Positions 17,502 to 27,522 of a stretch of 64,000 nucleotides of DNA are shown one piece after another (within the stretch, counting starts at the first letter, position 1; each line of letters starts with the position of its first letter). The DNA comes from Prochlorococcus sp. AG-409-J19 (GTDB lineage Bacteria > Cyanobacteriota > Cyanobacteriia > PCC-6307 > Cyanobiaceae). The notes below the pieces were generated by a model. The model ran no database searches and was not told the origin of the DNA. It worked only from the letters and a program-made list of their open reading frames with translations. The stretch lies in assembly GCA_003215635.1 (NCBI GenBank), contig QCKC01000004.1, forward strand, positions 1 to 64,000. The letters run 5' to 3'. The position numbers and the translations under genes are program-made.

Positions 17502-18917
17502 CTAGCTTTGATTCCTTAATTCCACAAGCATTTCGCCAACTCCTGCCAATTCACCTGTTAGATCATATAAATCTGATCCTGTTATAAGAACAGGAGTAAT
17601 CTTTCCCAGAATTGGTTTATCCCTTGCTGTTTTTATATCTACAAATACCTCTCCATCAACATCAGGCGAAAAACGAATACAGCGTCCGATCATTTGATTT
17701 TTTGAACCTTCACGTTCAATTAACACATCAACTATCCTGCCAACCCATTTACTATTTAAAGCTTGGGAAATAGGTTGCTGCAAAGCAATAATTTTGTCCT
17801 TACGGGCCTGAGCAATATTTGAATCAACATGATTTGGCAACTCTGCTGCTGCAGTACCTTCTTCAGCAGAAAAAGTGAAGACGCCAACATGATCAAAGCG
17901 TTGTTTTTCAATAAAGGACGCTAAATGTTCAAATTGCGAATCAGTTTCTCCTGGGAAACCCACAATCAAAGTGGTGCGAAGAATGGCTTCTGGCAATTCT
18001 TCGCGAATACGATCTAGCAATAAGTAATTACCTTCGGCTTGCCAAGGACGATTCATGGCGCGCAAGACTTCCGGATGGCTGTGTTGTAACGGCAAATCAA
18101 AATAAGGAATTACATTGGGAATTTCACGGAAGGCAGCTAAGACATCCTTAGTAAGCCCTGTTGGATATGCGTAATGAACACGAATCCAAGGAATTTCCAA
18201 CTCGCCAAGAGCATGAAGAAGATCAGCTAATCTTGGTCTTCCATAAAGGTCTAAACCATAATTTGTAGTGATTTGACTAATCAAAATCAACTCTTGAATT
18301 CCTTGATCTGCAAGTTGTTTTGCCTCAGCAACAATTGATTCAATAGACCTACTTCGTTGATTTCCTCTTAGTTTCGGGATAATGCAGAATGCACAGCGAT
18401 AATTACAACCTTCTGAAATTTTCAAATAGGCAAATCCTTTCCCAGTTGTTCGATATCTAGGTAAATTCTCATCCCCAACATAGGTGGGATTTACACTCAC
18501 CTTATTCACTCTTTCTCCTAATTCAACCCTTTCCAAAACCTCAACTATGTGTTGATAGTCGCCAGTACCGACAATTGCTTTTGCTTCAGGTATTGCCTCT
18601 AAAAGCTCTTCTTTAAAATGCTGAGCCAGACACCCCGCAATGATCAATTCCTTCCCTTGATCAGCTAGATCAATCAAGACCCGCACGGACTCTTCGCGAG
18701 CCTCTTGAATAAAGCTACATGTATTAACTACAACTACTGATGCATCAGATTCATTTGAACTAACTCCATAGCCTGCTTCAGCCAACAAGCCAAGCATATG
18801 TTCAGTATCTACTCGATTCTTTTCACAACCCAAATGAGCAAAGGCTACAGATGGCTTACCTTTCCCAAATTGATCAGGATTAGAGGGATTTGCAGTTAAT
18901 AGCTCACTCTTAGTCAT
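17502..18917 (-). CDS. rimO: Ribosomal protein S12 methylthiotransferase
   Basis: RimO is a radical-SAM enzyme that methylthiolates Asp88 of ribosomal protein S12. The N-terminal UPF0004 domain has cysteines in [21 protein letters not shown] and AGCLAQ. The radical-SAM CxxxCxxC is in [14 protein letters not shown]-terminal TRAM-like domain follows (VLIEREGS through [13 protein letters not shown]). The 471-aa length and the EGCNY context separate it from MiaB. It needs two [4Fe-4S] clusters and so depends on the SUF system encoded at 53-58 kb. Confidence 0.93.
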   Translation of the reverse strand: MTKSELLTANPSNPDQFGKGKPSVAFAHLGCEKNRVDTEHMLGLLAEAGYGVSSNESDASVVVVNTCSFIQEAREESVRVLIDLADQGKELIIAGCLAQHFKEELLEAIPEAKAIVGTGDYQHIVEVLERVELGERVNKVSVNPTYVGDENLPRYRTTGKGFAYLKISEGCNYRCAFCIIPKLRGNQRSRSIESIVAEAKQLADQGIQELILISQITTNYGLDLYGRPRLADLLHALGELEIPWIRVHYAYPTGLTKDVLAAFREIPNVIPYFDLPLQHSHPEVLRAMNRPWQAEGNYLLLDRIREELPEAILRTTLIVGFPGETDSQFEHLASFIEKQRFDHVGVFTFSAEEGTAAAELPNHVDSNIAQARKDKIIALQQPISQALNSKWVGRIVDVLIEREGSKNQMIGRCIRFSPDVDGEVFVDIKTARDKPILGKITPVLITGSDLYDLTGELAGVGEMLVELRNQS

Positions 18918-19022
18918 TGATAAACGAATCGAAATTACTCAACAAATACAATCCTTTGATTAGCTTATAGAACAACCTACTTGACGAAGAACTGCCAGAA
19001 TTCAAGAAATCATTCTCTTCCG

Positions 19023-19952
19023 ATGGGTTCATCTCGACTAACCAGTAGAAGACGCCAAGACAATGGTTTCAAATGGGCGCGCATTGTTATGGCTGCTCTG
19101 GCGACTGTAGGTTTAATCGATACAGGATCAATAACCCTAAAGCGATGGGGCATTATTAGCGCAATTTCTTGTCCTGGTAATTCTGATGGCTGCGACAAAG
19201 TCCTAAATAGTGCTTGGGGGACTCTTTTTCAAGGAGAACAATATTCGATTCCCTTATCTTTGGCGGGAACTATTGCCTATTTGCTAATTCTTTGTCTCAC
19301 AATTATTCCATTTTTACCAGGGTTCAAAGACACTAAATCCAGCTTATCTACTCGCACTTGGTGGGGTCTTTTCTTGATCTCATGCGGAATGACAGCATTT
19401 AGCTTGGTTTTGATGTTGATAATGGTTTCCAAGATCAAGGCTTTCTGCTTTTTTTGTGTACTTTCTTCATTTCTCTCAATAAGTTTGCTTATTTTATCTT
19501 TAATAGGGGGTAGCTGGGACGATCTAGGTAAATTGTTTTTCAGAGGTTTTCTTCTTTCACTTGCTGTTGTACTTGGAGGCCTAATCTGGTCTTCGACAGT
19601 AGATCCGTATAAGTCCATAGCATTAGAAAACTCTCAAGGAGTACCGCCTAACGTTATAAATGCAAGCTCTCCTAGGCAAATTGCCCTGGCGACTCATCTC
19701 ACCAAAACCGGAGCAGTTATGTATAGCGCTTATTGGTGCCCGCATTGTCATGACCAAAAAGAACTTTTTGGTCATGAGGCCTCATCCAAACTTAAGATCG
19801 TTGAATGCGCAGCAGACGGGGCAAACAACAATAGGCCTCTATGTGAAATGAAAGGTATTGAAGGATTTCCAACATGGGAAATAAATGGAAAACTAGATTC
19901 AGGTGTTAAAAGCTTAGAAGAATTAGCTGAACTAAGTGCTTTTAAGAAATAA
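19023..19952 (+). CDS. VKOR-thioredoxin fusion (vitamin K epoxide reductase family), disulfide-forming
   Basis: An N-terminal four-helix VKOR domain carries a loop cysteine pair (SCPGNSDGC) and the quinone-site pair FCFFC. After a linker, a periplasmic/lumenal thioredoxin-like domain has the redox motif YWCPHCHDQKELFG and an additional cysteine pair (VECAADG and PLCEMKG). This fusion is known in cyanobacteria and generates protein disulfides, passing electrons to quinone. ATG 19023 is chosen; a TTG at 18981 would add 14 residues. It is divergent from rimO. Confidence 0.88.
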   Translation: MGSSRLTSRRRQDNGFKWARIVMAALATVGLIDTGSITLKRWGIISAISCPGNSDGCDKVLNSAWGTLFQGEQYSIPLSLAGTIAYLLILCLTIIPFLPGFKDTKSSLSTRTWWGLFLISCGMTAFSLVLMLIMVSKIKAFCFFCVLSSFLSISLLILSLIGGSWDDLGKLFFRGFLLSLAVVLGGLIWSSTVDPYKSIALENSQGVPPNVINASSPRQIALATHLTKTGAVMYSAYWCPHCHDQKELFGHEASSKLKIVECAADGANNNRPLCEMKGIEGFPTWEINGKLDSGVKSLEELAELSAFKK

Positions 19953-19972
19953 ACATATTTTCAATGATGATT

Positions 19973-21643
19973 TCATAATCTAACCCTACGAGTTGCAAGA
20001 TCTTTGCCAATTATTTGTCTCGAATGACATTCCCAATAAGGGAAACGAGACTTGAAATCTGTACGATGATGTCCACCTCTACTCTCTTTTCTAAATATAC
20101 AAGCCTCAAACAAAAGTGAGCTTGTAAGCTGCCTATTACAAAGATCCAAAAGTAAATTCAAATGACGTCTGTCTGCATCTTTTAGGAAAATCAACTTATC
20201 CTTTGACTGCGTAAATACTAATTGCAGCAAGGGTTCTTCGGCAATCCTAAAATTATCGGAAATAATTGCATCTAATGCTTTGCACATTGGTCTTTCTGAT
20301 CTATCAACTCCAGCATATTCCCAGCATAAATAACGCAGATCATTAATCGATTTAGTTAAAGATCCTACGTTATATTGCTCATTTAATCTTTCATTACAGA
20401 TTTCTATATTGCCATTCTTCCTAACAATATTACCCTCCGGCAATTCACCAAGCTCGATTAATGCCATCTGACTTGCAAATACAAGACATTCCATCAAGGA
20501 GTTACTTGCCAATCTATTAGCCCCATGTAAACCAGTACATGCAACTTCTCCAACTGCATATAAACCTGCCAGTGTTGTTGCAGCCTGCAAGTCTGTTGCG
20601 ACTCCACCCATCCAATAATGGGCAGCTGGAGCTACAGGAATAGCTTGATAAAGAGGTTCTAATCCGAGTTCTCTACACCTTTGCAAGATTGATGGGAAAC
20701 GTAGTTCTGCTATTTCAGAGGAAATGCCCTTGAGATCTAACCAAAGATTTTGAACAGATTGGGCATGCATCGTACGCACCAAAGCTCGGCTAACTTGATC
20801 ACGAGGGGCTAAATCGCCACCTTGGAGTTCTGCTACTGGACTTTTGCCTTGTGAATCCAACAATCTTGCACCTTCTCCTCGAAGTGCTTCCGAAATCAAA
20901 AAGCAGGGAGCCCCTTCCATCTTCAATGCTGTTGGATGAAATTGAACAAATTCAAGGTCTTCGATAGCCGCACCCGCTCTCCAAGCAAGAGCCAATCCTT
21001 CTCCACAGGATTGTGCAGGGTTTGTTGTATTTGCAAAAAGATGTCCACCTCCACCACAGGCCAGAACAACTGCTCTTGCAGGAATCCAATAAAGATCAGG
21101 GCCATCTAAAACCTGAACGCCATAACATCTTTTGTTCTCTACCCAAAGTTGAGTTACACGGACGCCACGACGATGCAACAAATTAGATCTTCTATTAACT
21201 TGATCCTGCAAGAATTCAACTAATGCAAGACCAGTTTGATCTGCAACATGAAGAACCCTTCGGTGAGTATGCGCAGCTTCAAGAGTGGTAGCCAAGCCCA
21301 CACCTTCCCTATCAAAATCCATTCCAAGTCTCTGCAAACGCTCAACACACCGTGGGGCTTCTTGCACTAACAAATTGACAGCATCAATGTCACATATTCC
21401 TGCTCCTGCCTTAATTGTGTCCTCTGCATGACTTTCGATGCTGTCTTCTGGCCGAGTCACTGCTGCAATTCCACCCTGAGCCCATCTACTTGAAGATCGA
21501 AGGCTAGTATTTCTATTCAATAAAAGAACTTTCAAATGAGCAGGTAGCTCTAAACATGTCATCAAGCCAGCAGCTCCTGCACCAATGACAACAACATCCC
21601 AAGGTCCTGTAGGAATGGAGCCTGTCCGATTAGTAGCTCCCAT
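19973..21643 (-). CDS. nadB: L-aspartate oxidase
   Basis: NadB oxidises aspartate to iminoaspartate for quinolinate and NAD synthesis. The FAD motif VVIGAGAAGL is followed by the family signature SSSRWAQGGIAAV and HAEDTIKAG, the catalytic-region HPTAL and RGEGARLLD, and the C-terminal GLHGANRLASNSLMECLVF. Length is 556 aa, with the usual helical C-terminal domain. It is convergent with the VKOR fusion 20 bp away and appears monocistronic. Confidence 0.94.
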   Translation of the reverse strand: MGATNRTGSIPTGPWDVVVIGAGAAGLMTCLELPAHLKVLLLNRNTSLRSSSRWAQGGIAAVTRPEDSIESHAEDTIKAGAGICDIDAVNLLVQEAPRCVERLQRLGMDFDREGVGLATTLEAAHTHRRVLHVADQTGLALVEFLQDQVNRRSNLLHRRGVRVTQLWVENKRCYGVQVLDGPDLYWIPARAVVLACGGGGHLFANTTNPAQSCGEGLALAWRAGAAIEDLEFVQFHPTALKMEGAPCFLISEALRGEGARLLDSQGKSPVAELQGGDLAPRDQVSRALVRTMHAQSVQNLWLDLKGISSEIAELRFPSILQRCRELGLEPLYQAIPVAPAAHYWMGGVATDLQAATTLAGLYAVGEVACTGLHGANRLASNSLMECLVFASQMALIELGELPEGNIVRKNGNIEICNERLNEQYNVGSLTKSINDLRYLCWEYAGVDRSERPMCKALDAIISDNFRIAEEPLLQLVFTQSKDKLIFLKDADRRHLNLLLDLCNRQLTSSLLFEACIFRKESRGGHHRTDFKSRFPYWECHSRQIIGKDLATRRVRL

Positions 21644-21769
21644 AAAAATTCTGACAAATCACCATTTGAATAAACCTCTAGTAGATAAATTTCCTTTGCA
21701 TTACATAAGCTATTTTAGCGATATTTAGGTTTCTTTAAACATCTAAATCTCAATATAAACTGATTTACT

Positions 21770-22450
21770 TCAGATCAAGCCACTTAATTTAGGTTGAATC
21801 AAAGCCGTTATAAAAAACAGTCCATCAATCCACAAAGTTGTGGTAAGGGCTGCACTGGCAACTAGCCATGCATCTGCAGATAAAGGATATTGAAACGCTT
21901 TCTGCCGCATATATCTGGCTAAAGATGCAATCAAAAAACCTGATATCAAAAGCAAGGTAACAGCTTGAGGGTTACACAGGTCGGCTGCGGCATCACTAAG
22001 AAGTTTTGGTGCATCTTCTAAAGAAGCTAGAACAACATCTGGCCACTTTTGCATGACTCCTGTTAATAAAATCATTAGATCTGTACAAGCAGTACCCAAC
22101 AAACAAGCCAAGTAAAAACCTGAGCCCACTCGCCATCGTGTCTCTAATCCACCTAAAGCCAAAGGAAGGGCAAATGATTCGACTGGTATATGCCACATGG
22201 GATTCGCCCTCAACCAACCCCAAAAAATACATCCACCCAACCAACTACCACATACACCAACAAGCAAAGAACCTGCTTGAGAACCTTTTTCTCCTCTGAG
22301 TTGAACTAACAAAATCCCTATACTTAAAGGGATTAGAGTAAAAAAGCAAGCAGAGAAGGGTTGCAGCCTCACCCATGGTGCTTGCAAAAAAACAGGAAGT
22401 ACAACTAAAACTCCCGCCCAAAATTCCAAGGCACGTGAATTCTGAGGCAA
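21770..22450 (-). CDS. DUF3120 cyanobacterial membrane protein, 226 aa
   Basis: The protein has about six hydrophobic segments and the sequence pattern VFLQAPWVRLQPFSACFFT and FWGWLRANPMWHIPVESFA of the cyanobacteria-specific DUF3120 family. The function is unknown. The first usable start is a TTG at 22450; no ATG precedes the first helix. It is followed by nadB after 126 bp on the same strand. Confidence 0.75.
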   Translation of the reverse strand: MPQNSRALEFWAGVLVVLPVFLQAPWVRLQPFSACFFTLIPLSIGILLVQLRGEKGSQAGSLLVGVCGSWLGGCIFWGWLRANPMWHIPVESFALPLALGGLETRWRVGSGFYLACLLGTACTDLMILLTGVMQKWPDVVLASLEDAPKLLSDAAADLCNPQAVTLLLISGFLIASLARYMRQKAFQYPLSADAWLVASAALTTTLWIDGLFFITALIQPKLSGLI

Positions 22451-22693
22451 ACCAGTGGGAGATTTGATGTTGATTATTTTTGGAGGAGGATTATTCAGAG
22501 GTAGGGCGTTGCTTGTTTGGGTGTTGTTTGCCTAAGGAAGTCGGAATCGAATCAGTAAACAGTAAACAAAATAACTCGTTCGAAATTGACATAAATAAAG
22601 AAGACAAGAAAGACTAGGAGATAAAGGTCACTAGCTGGGCAATTCAAGTGAATATATCTTGGAGCATTAGGCACTTACTTTAGAAACTCTCCG

Positions 22694-23548
22694 ATGACTG
22701 AAACCCTCCTCAGCCTAGGTTTACTAGAAAAATGCTGGAGATACGTAGTACTTGGAGTAATTCAAGGGCTAACCGAATTCTTACCGATAAGTAGTACAGC
22801 ACATTTAAAAGTCGTCCCAATCATTCTGGGTTGGGGTGATCCTGGTGTGTCTGTGACAGCAGTCATGCAACTTGGAAGCATGCTCGCAATTATTGGATAT
22901 TTCAAAAAAGATCTACAAAACCTACTAAAAGGTTTTTCGTACGCCATCAAAAATAAACATTGGGACAGAAAAAATGCAAGATTCAGCTTGGTTATTCTTG
23001 CCGGTACTTTGCCGATAATAATAGCTGGAATGGGAATTAAAACTTTCTGGACTAACTATGAAATTTCCTTTTTTAGAAGTGTGCCTTTTATTGCTCTTAT
23101 ATCCATTACGATGGCTTTTCTGCTAGCTATATCTGAACTTTTCGGTCGCAGAAGAAAAATTATAGATGATTTAGATATTAAAGATGGGTTAGTCATTGGA
23201 TTAGGCCAAGTCCTGGCCCTAATGCCTGGTGTATCTCGATCAGGAATAACCTTATCAACCGCACTTCTCTTAGGCCTAAAACGTGAAGATTCTGCGAGAT
23301 TTTCTTTCCTTTTAGGAATTCCAGCAATAACTCTAGCAGGGATTTCTGAGCTAAAAGATTCCTATAGTTCCTCAGCAAATGTAGATATATTGCCGTTAAT
23401 CTTCGGTGTAACTTCTGCTGGGATTGTTTCTTTACTATCAATCCATTGGCTTTTAAACTATTTAAAAACTAATAATACAACTCTTTTCATTGCCTACAGA
23501 TTATTTTTTGGAATTGTGCTTTTAGGGTGGTGGCACTCTTATAATTAA
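22694..23548 (+). CDS. uppP: Undecaprenyl-diphosphate phosphatase
   Basis: UppP (BacA) recycles undecaprenyl pyrophosphate to the monophosphate lipid carrier for peptidoglycan and envelope glycans at the inner membrane. The glutamate-rich motif GVIQGLTEFLPISSTAHL and the second motif MPGVSRSGITLSTALLLGL are both intact, and ~8 membrane helices are predicted. Length is 284 aa. It starts 38 bp before the TIGR03279 gene and may be cotranscribed with it. Confidence 0.94.
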   Translation: MTETLLSLGLLEKCWRYVVLGVIQGLTEFLPISSTAHLKVVPIILGWGDPGVSVTAVMQLGSMLAIIGYFKKDLQNLLKGFSYAIKNKHWDRKNARFSLVILAGTLPIIIAGMGIKTFWTNYEISFFRSVPFIALISITMAFLLAISELFGRRRKIIDDLDIKDGLVIGLGQVLALMPGVSRSGITLSTALLLGLKREDSARFSFLLGIPAITLAGISELKDSYSSSANVDILPLIFGVTSAGIVSLLSIHWLLNYLKTNNTTLFIAYRLFFGIVLLGWWHSYN

Positions 23549-23586
23549 GTCAACTTGCCTCGCTTCTCCCATCTCAACTGATCCTA

Positions 23587-24984
23587 GTGTGGAATGAAGC
23601 CTCTATTGATGTTGCAATATCTGCAATAAATCCTGACAAACCAGAACGGGCACCAAAACCAGCGGTTATTTCCCATGTAGAGAAAAATTCAATTGGAGAA
23701 GACTTAGGATTTGAGCCAGGAGACCAGGTAATTAGTATTAACGGCACTAAACCTAGAGATTTAATTGATTATAAGTATCTCATTGTAGAAGAAAATATTC
23801 TTTTAGAAGTTCTTGATAAGAATGGTCAAATACATAAAGTTAGTCTAGAAAAAGAACTGGATGATGAGCTTGGGATAGGCTTTTCCGAAGCAATATTCGA
23901 TGGTCTACATCAATGCAACAATCATTGTCCATTTTGTTTTATTGATCAACAACCTCCTGGGAAAAGGAAAAGTCTTTACCTGAAAGATGATGACTACCGT
24001 CTGAGTTTTCTATATGGATCTTATTTAACACTAACAAATATGCAAAAAAAAGATTGGGAAAGAATCAAACAACAAAGACTATCCCCACTCTTTGTATCAG
24101 TACATGCAACCGATCCTTCCCTTAGAGCAAAAATGTTAAACAATTCGAGGGCTACAGATCTTTTAAATCAACTGATTTGGTTTAAAAGTAATAATCTTCA
24201 GTTACATGCCCAAGTAGTAGTTTGCCCAGGTCTCAATGATGGTAATGCTTTAGAGAAAACTCTCCGAGACCTTGCCTTCTTCGGAACAGGTGAATGGCCG
24301 GCGGTACTTTCAACTGCTGTTGTACCAGTTGGTCTAACCCGCTTTAGACCAGATAATGATGGCCTAAAACCAATTAATAAATCATGCGCCCAAGAAATTA
24401 TTAGTCAGGTAGAAAACCTGCAACAAGAATTTCGATCTTCATTAGGAACTCGATTTGCTTGGCTCTCAGATGAATGGTACTTAATGGCTGAAGAACCTCT
24501 ACCAGATACTGAAAGTTACGAAGATTTTCCTCAACAAGAAAATGGGGTAGGGAGCATTCGAGGTTTTTTAAAAGCTCTGTATCAAGCGACTGCTTATCTT
24601 CCTGCAAGGATAAAAGAACCAAGACATTGCAGTTGGGTGGTTGGATCTTTAGTTTCCAATGCATTAATGCCTATTGTGGAAAATTTTAACTCTATTGAAA
24701 ATCTAACTGTCCATTTACATGGCCTACCAAGTCCCTATTGGGGACAAGAACAAGTAGCAACTGGTCTTCTCACTGGGAGAGACATCATCCAAGCATTGAG
24801 AAACCAAGAGTTGGGAGATCAATTGCTCATTCCTTCAATGATGTTAAGAGAAGGTCAACCAATATTTCTTGATGACATGACTTTGACCAACGTTGAAGAA
24901 GCACTAGACATTTCAACAAGAATTGTGGATGGAGCGGATGACATCGTGGCTGCTGTTCTAGGAGATTGTCACGAAAGTCTCTAA
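23587..24984 (+). CDS. TIGR03279/DUF512 radical-SAM-like Fe-S protein with PDZ domain
   Basis: Residues ~15-70 form a PDZ-like domain (DLGFEPGDQVISINGTKP). A cysteine motif follows, CNNHCPFC (CxxxCxxC spacing), within the DUF512 segment, with the family hallmark DDYRLSFLYGSYLTLTN. This domain set defines a cyanobacteria-wide family of predicted Fe-S oxidoreductases of unknown reaction. The start is GTG. TolC follows after 25 bp. Confidence 0.82.
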   Translation: MWNEASIDVAISAINPDKPERAPKPAVISHVEKNSIGEDLGFEPGDQVISINGTKPRDLIDYKYLIVEENILLEVLDKNGQIHKVSLEKELDDELGIGFSEAIFDGLHQCNNHCPFCFIDQQPPGKRKSLYLKDDDYRLSFLYGSYLTLTNMQKKDWERIKQQRLSPLFVSVHATDPSLRAKMLNNSRATDLLNQLIWFKSNNLQLHAQVVVCPGLNDGNALEKTLRDLAFFGTGEWPAVLSTAVVPVGLTRFRPDNDGLKPINKSCAQEIISQVENLQQEFRSSLGTRFAWLSDEWYLMAEEPLPDTESYEDFPQQENGVGSIRGFLKALYQATAYLPARIKEPRHCSWVVGSLVSNALMPIVENFNSIENLTVHLHGLPSPYWGQEQVATGLLTGRDIIQALRNQELGDQLLIPSMMLREGQPIFLDDMTLTNVEEALDISTRIVDGADDIVAAVLGDCHESL

Positions 24985-25009
24985 GATTATATTTAGTTCT
25001 GAAAGTGCT

Positions 25010-26644
25010 GTGCGGCGGATTACTGCAAGAAGTCTTTTCCTGGCTGGAATCCTTTTTCAAGGGATGGACATGGTCAGCGCAAAACTTCCTAACGCATTAC
25101 TGCCACATTTCTCAAGGGATACAAAAATTGCGTTAGGGAATGGAATCGAAATCAAAAATATAGATTCCCAACGAATCGACGATTTATTGCAAGAAGATGT
25201 GGTTCCCAATTCCCTGATACTCCCAGACACTCCTTCAAAGTTAGGTGGCAATCAACTCATACCACTAAGCCTGAAAGAAGTAGAAAAATTAGTCGAAGCA
25301 AACAATCCTTACCTAAAAGCACTTTCTATTCGTATAGAAGAAGCAAAGGCTCTCCTCGTCGAGCAGCTATCAGCTTGGTACCCCACGATCGATCTGCTAG
25401 GCAATGGATTGCCTGAGTATTTGAGCGGGAAGCAATATCGAAATTCAGATTTCAGTACAACGCCAAAAACCAAAAGTGAGCGTTGGAATACCTCTATCTC
25501 TCTTCAGGTGAAATGGGACCTAATAAACCCTGCAAGAGTCCCACAAATTGCTGCAGCAAGAGATACATTTGAAAGAACAAAAGCCGGATATATGATTGGT
25601 TTAAGAGATACAAAATTAGACGCAATGAAGCGATATTTCACGCTTCAGTTAGCTGACGAAGGTGTAAGAATTGGCACCCAATCAATAAAAGCATCACTTG
25701 TAAGTTTAAGAGATGCGCGTGCTAGATATAAAGCTGGCGTAGCTACTAAACTAGAAGTACTTCAAGCAGAGAGTCAACTTTCTCGAGACAAACAACTACT
25801 GAGCAGAAAACAGGCAGATCAACAAATAGCTCGAAGAAGCTTGGCAACAATTTTAAATTTGCCCAATGGCGTCATACCAACTGCTGCATCTTCTGCGGAG
25901 GTACTAGGAATATGGGAACCAACATTACAAGAAAGTATAATTGCAGCATATAAATTTCGAGAAGAATTAAATCAACTAAAATTAGATATTTCAATTAATA
26001 ACAGCAAAGCAAATGCAGCTTTAGCAGGTTCTCAACCTACAGTGAGTATAGTTAATACTTACTCCTTTACTCGATACCAAGGTCAATCATTAGTTGACTC
26101 AAATAAATCAATTGATATGAATGATTATGGCTGGAACAGCACAAATACTATTGGCTTAACAACTATCTGGCCCATCTTTGATGGTGGGAGATCCAAGTCA
26201 ATTTATAGGTATAACAAATTATTGGCTAAAGAAAGTAAAGCCAATTTCGTTTCTGAATCAAATCGAATCAAGGGAGAAGTGCAAGAAAGTTTCTTCAATC
26301 TAAAAAGTGCAAACCAAAATATAGGGACAATGCGTAGAGAAATTTTAGCCTCGCGAGAGGCACTCAGACTTTCACGGCTAAGATTCCAAGCAGGAGTTAC
26401 AACACAACGCGAAGTTGTAAATGCTCAAAGAGATTTAACAGGAGCTGAGGTACGTTATTCCGATGCAATTACTATTTATAATACAAGTCTTGCCCAACTT
26501 CAAAGAAGAACGGGACTTGATAAAGTATTAAAGTGCCGAAAATCAACAATTAAGACCAAGGTAAACCAATCAAATAAGATAGAAGAGATACAAATAGAGC
26601 CTTCACCTATCAAGCCTGCCTGTCAACTATCACAACTTAATTAA
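25010..26644 (+). CDS. TolC-family outer membrane efflux protein
   Basis: A short basic N-terminus and hydrophobic stretch (residues 1-24, ending VSA) look like a signal peptide. The mature part has two OEP repeats of long helices. The first contains LRDTKLDAMKRYFTLQLADEG and ARARYKAGVATKLEVLQAES-like segments; the second has LRLSRLRFQAGVTTQREVV. This is the trimeric channel for type I secretion and RND/ABC efflux. Length 544 aa. Start is GTG. The IMPase gene starts 2 bp after its stop. Confidence 0.85.
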   Translation: MRRITARSLFLAGILFQGMDMVSAKLPNALLPHFSRDTKIALGNGIEIKNIDSQRIDDLLQEDVVPNSLILPDTPSKLGGNQLIPLSLKEVEKLVEANNPYLKALSIRIEEAKALLVEQLSAWYPTIDLLGNGLPEYLSGKQYRNSDFSTTPKTKSERWNTSISLQVKWDLINPARVPQIAAARDTFERTKAGYMIGLRDTKLDAMKRYFTLQLADEGVRIGTQSIKASLVSLRDARARYKAGVATKLEVLQAESQLSRDKQLLSRKQADQQIARRSLATILNLPNGVIPTAASSAEVLGIWEPTLQESIIAAYKFREELNQLKLDISINNSKANAALAGSQPTVSIVNTYSFTRYQGQSLVDSNKSIDMNDYGWNSTNTIGLTTIWPIFDGGRSKSIYRYNKLLAKESKANFVSESNRIKGEVQESFFNLKSANQNIGTMRREILASREALRLSRLRFQAGVTTQREVVNAQRDLTGAEVRYSDAITIYNTSLAQLQRRTGLDKVLKCRKSTIKTKVNQSNKIEEIQIEPSPIKPACQLSQLN

Positions 26645-26646
26645 TA

Positions 26647-27462
26647 ATGAGCTCAGGACAGATTCCAAAGCCCCTAAATAAGCAACAAATTCAAAGCATT
26701 GACTTGCTCATTGACGAAGTTTCCTCCCGGCAACTAAAAGATTTTGGCAATATTGGTTCAGAAATCAAAGCCGATGGAAGTCTAATCACAGAATGTGATC
26801 GCTGGAGTGATGAAACATTTGTCCGTGAATTGTCCAGAATCACCCCCAATGAAGGGGTTTTAAGCGAAGAAGGTTCGAAATCTATACCAATATCAAATGC
26901 TTTTTGGGTGGTTGACCCTTTAGATGGAACAACTAATTTCGCTGCAGGTATCCCTCACTGGGCAATCTCTGTAGCACGATTTGTTAATGGGATGCCTGAA
27001 TCAGCTTTTTTAGATTTACCTGCATTAAATCAACGAATTTATGCTGTCAAAGGACAGGGAGTTTGGCTAAACAAAAAACGTTTGGACTCACAAGCAAGAT
27101 TCCAGTCAGAAAGTACTTGCGTATCGCTATGTAGTAGATCAATAAGAGTTCTACAACGCAAACCGAACCAACCTTTCCCTGGGAAGATAAGACTAAGAGG
27201 TGTTGCCAGTCTTAATCTTGCTAGTGTTGCGGTAGGTCAAACTGTTGGAGCCATAGAGGCAACTCCCAAAATATGGGATATTGCGTCAGCCTGGCTAGTT
27301 CTTTCGGAACTTAATTGCCCTCTTAAATGGTTAGCTAATGATCCTTCCAAGCTTATGCCTGGCGAAGATGTTGCTGAAACAAGCTTTCCTTTATTAACAG
27401 CCAGTTCAGAGAACGAATTATTAAGATTATTACCTTGGGCTGAAGAATTAATTGAACCATAA
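26647..27462 (+). CDS. Inositol monophosphatase family phosphatase
   Basis: The family metal-binding motifs are in order: an acidic residue in LITECDRWSDE, GVLSEEG, then VVDPLDGTTNF, and the C-terminal WDIASAWLVLSE. The lithium-sensitive Mg-dependent phosphatase fold could serve inositol monophosphate, histidinol phosphate or another sugar phosphate, and sequence alone does not decide. It follows the TolC gene with 2 bp between and precedes the BrkB gene. Confidence 0.85.
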   Translation: MSSGQIPKPLNKQQIQSIDLLIDEVSSRQLKDFGNIGSEIKADGSLITECDRWSDETFVRELSRITPNEGVLSEEGSKSIPISNAFWVVDPLDGTTNFAAGIPHWAISVARFVNGMPESAFLDLPALNQRIYAVKGQGVWLNKKRLDSQARFQSESTCVSLCSRSIRVLQRKPNQPFPGKIRLRGVASLNLASVAVGQTVGAIEATPKIWDIASAWLVLSELNCPLKWLANDPSKLMPGEDVAETSFPLLTASSENELLRLLPWAEELIEP

Positions 27463-27522
27463 TTTTTAATTGCGCTCAGCTCACAATGGTCTTTAATTAG
27501 TAAGTCTTCTGCAGCCTCTAGC

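Noticed and set aside
17482-17503. AGATTC/GAATCT inverted repeat between petL and rimO as a bidirectional terminator
   Set aside because: Six base pairs with a 10-base loop, low GC and no clear U-tract, so too weak.
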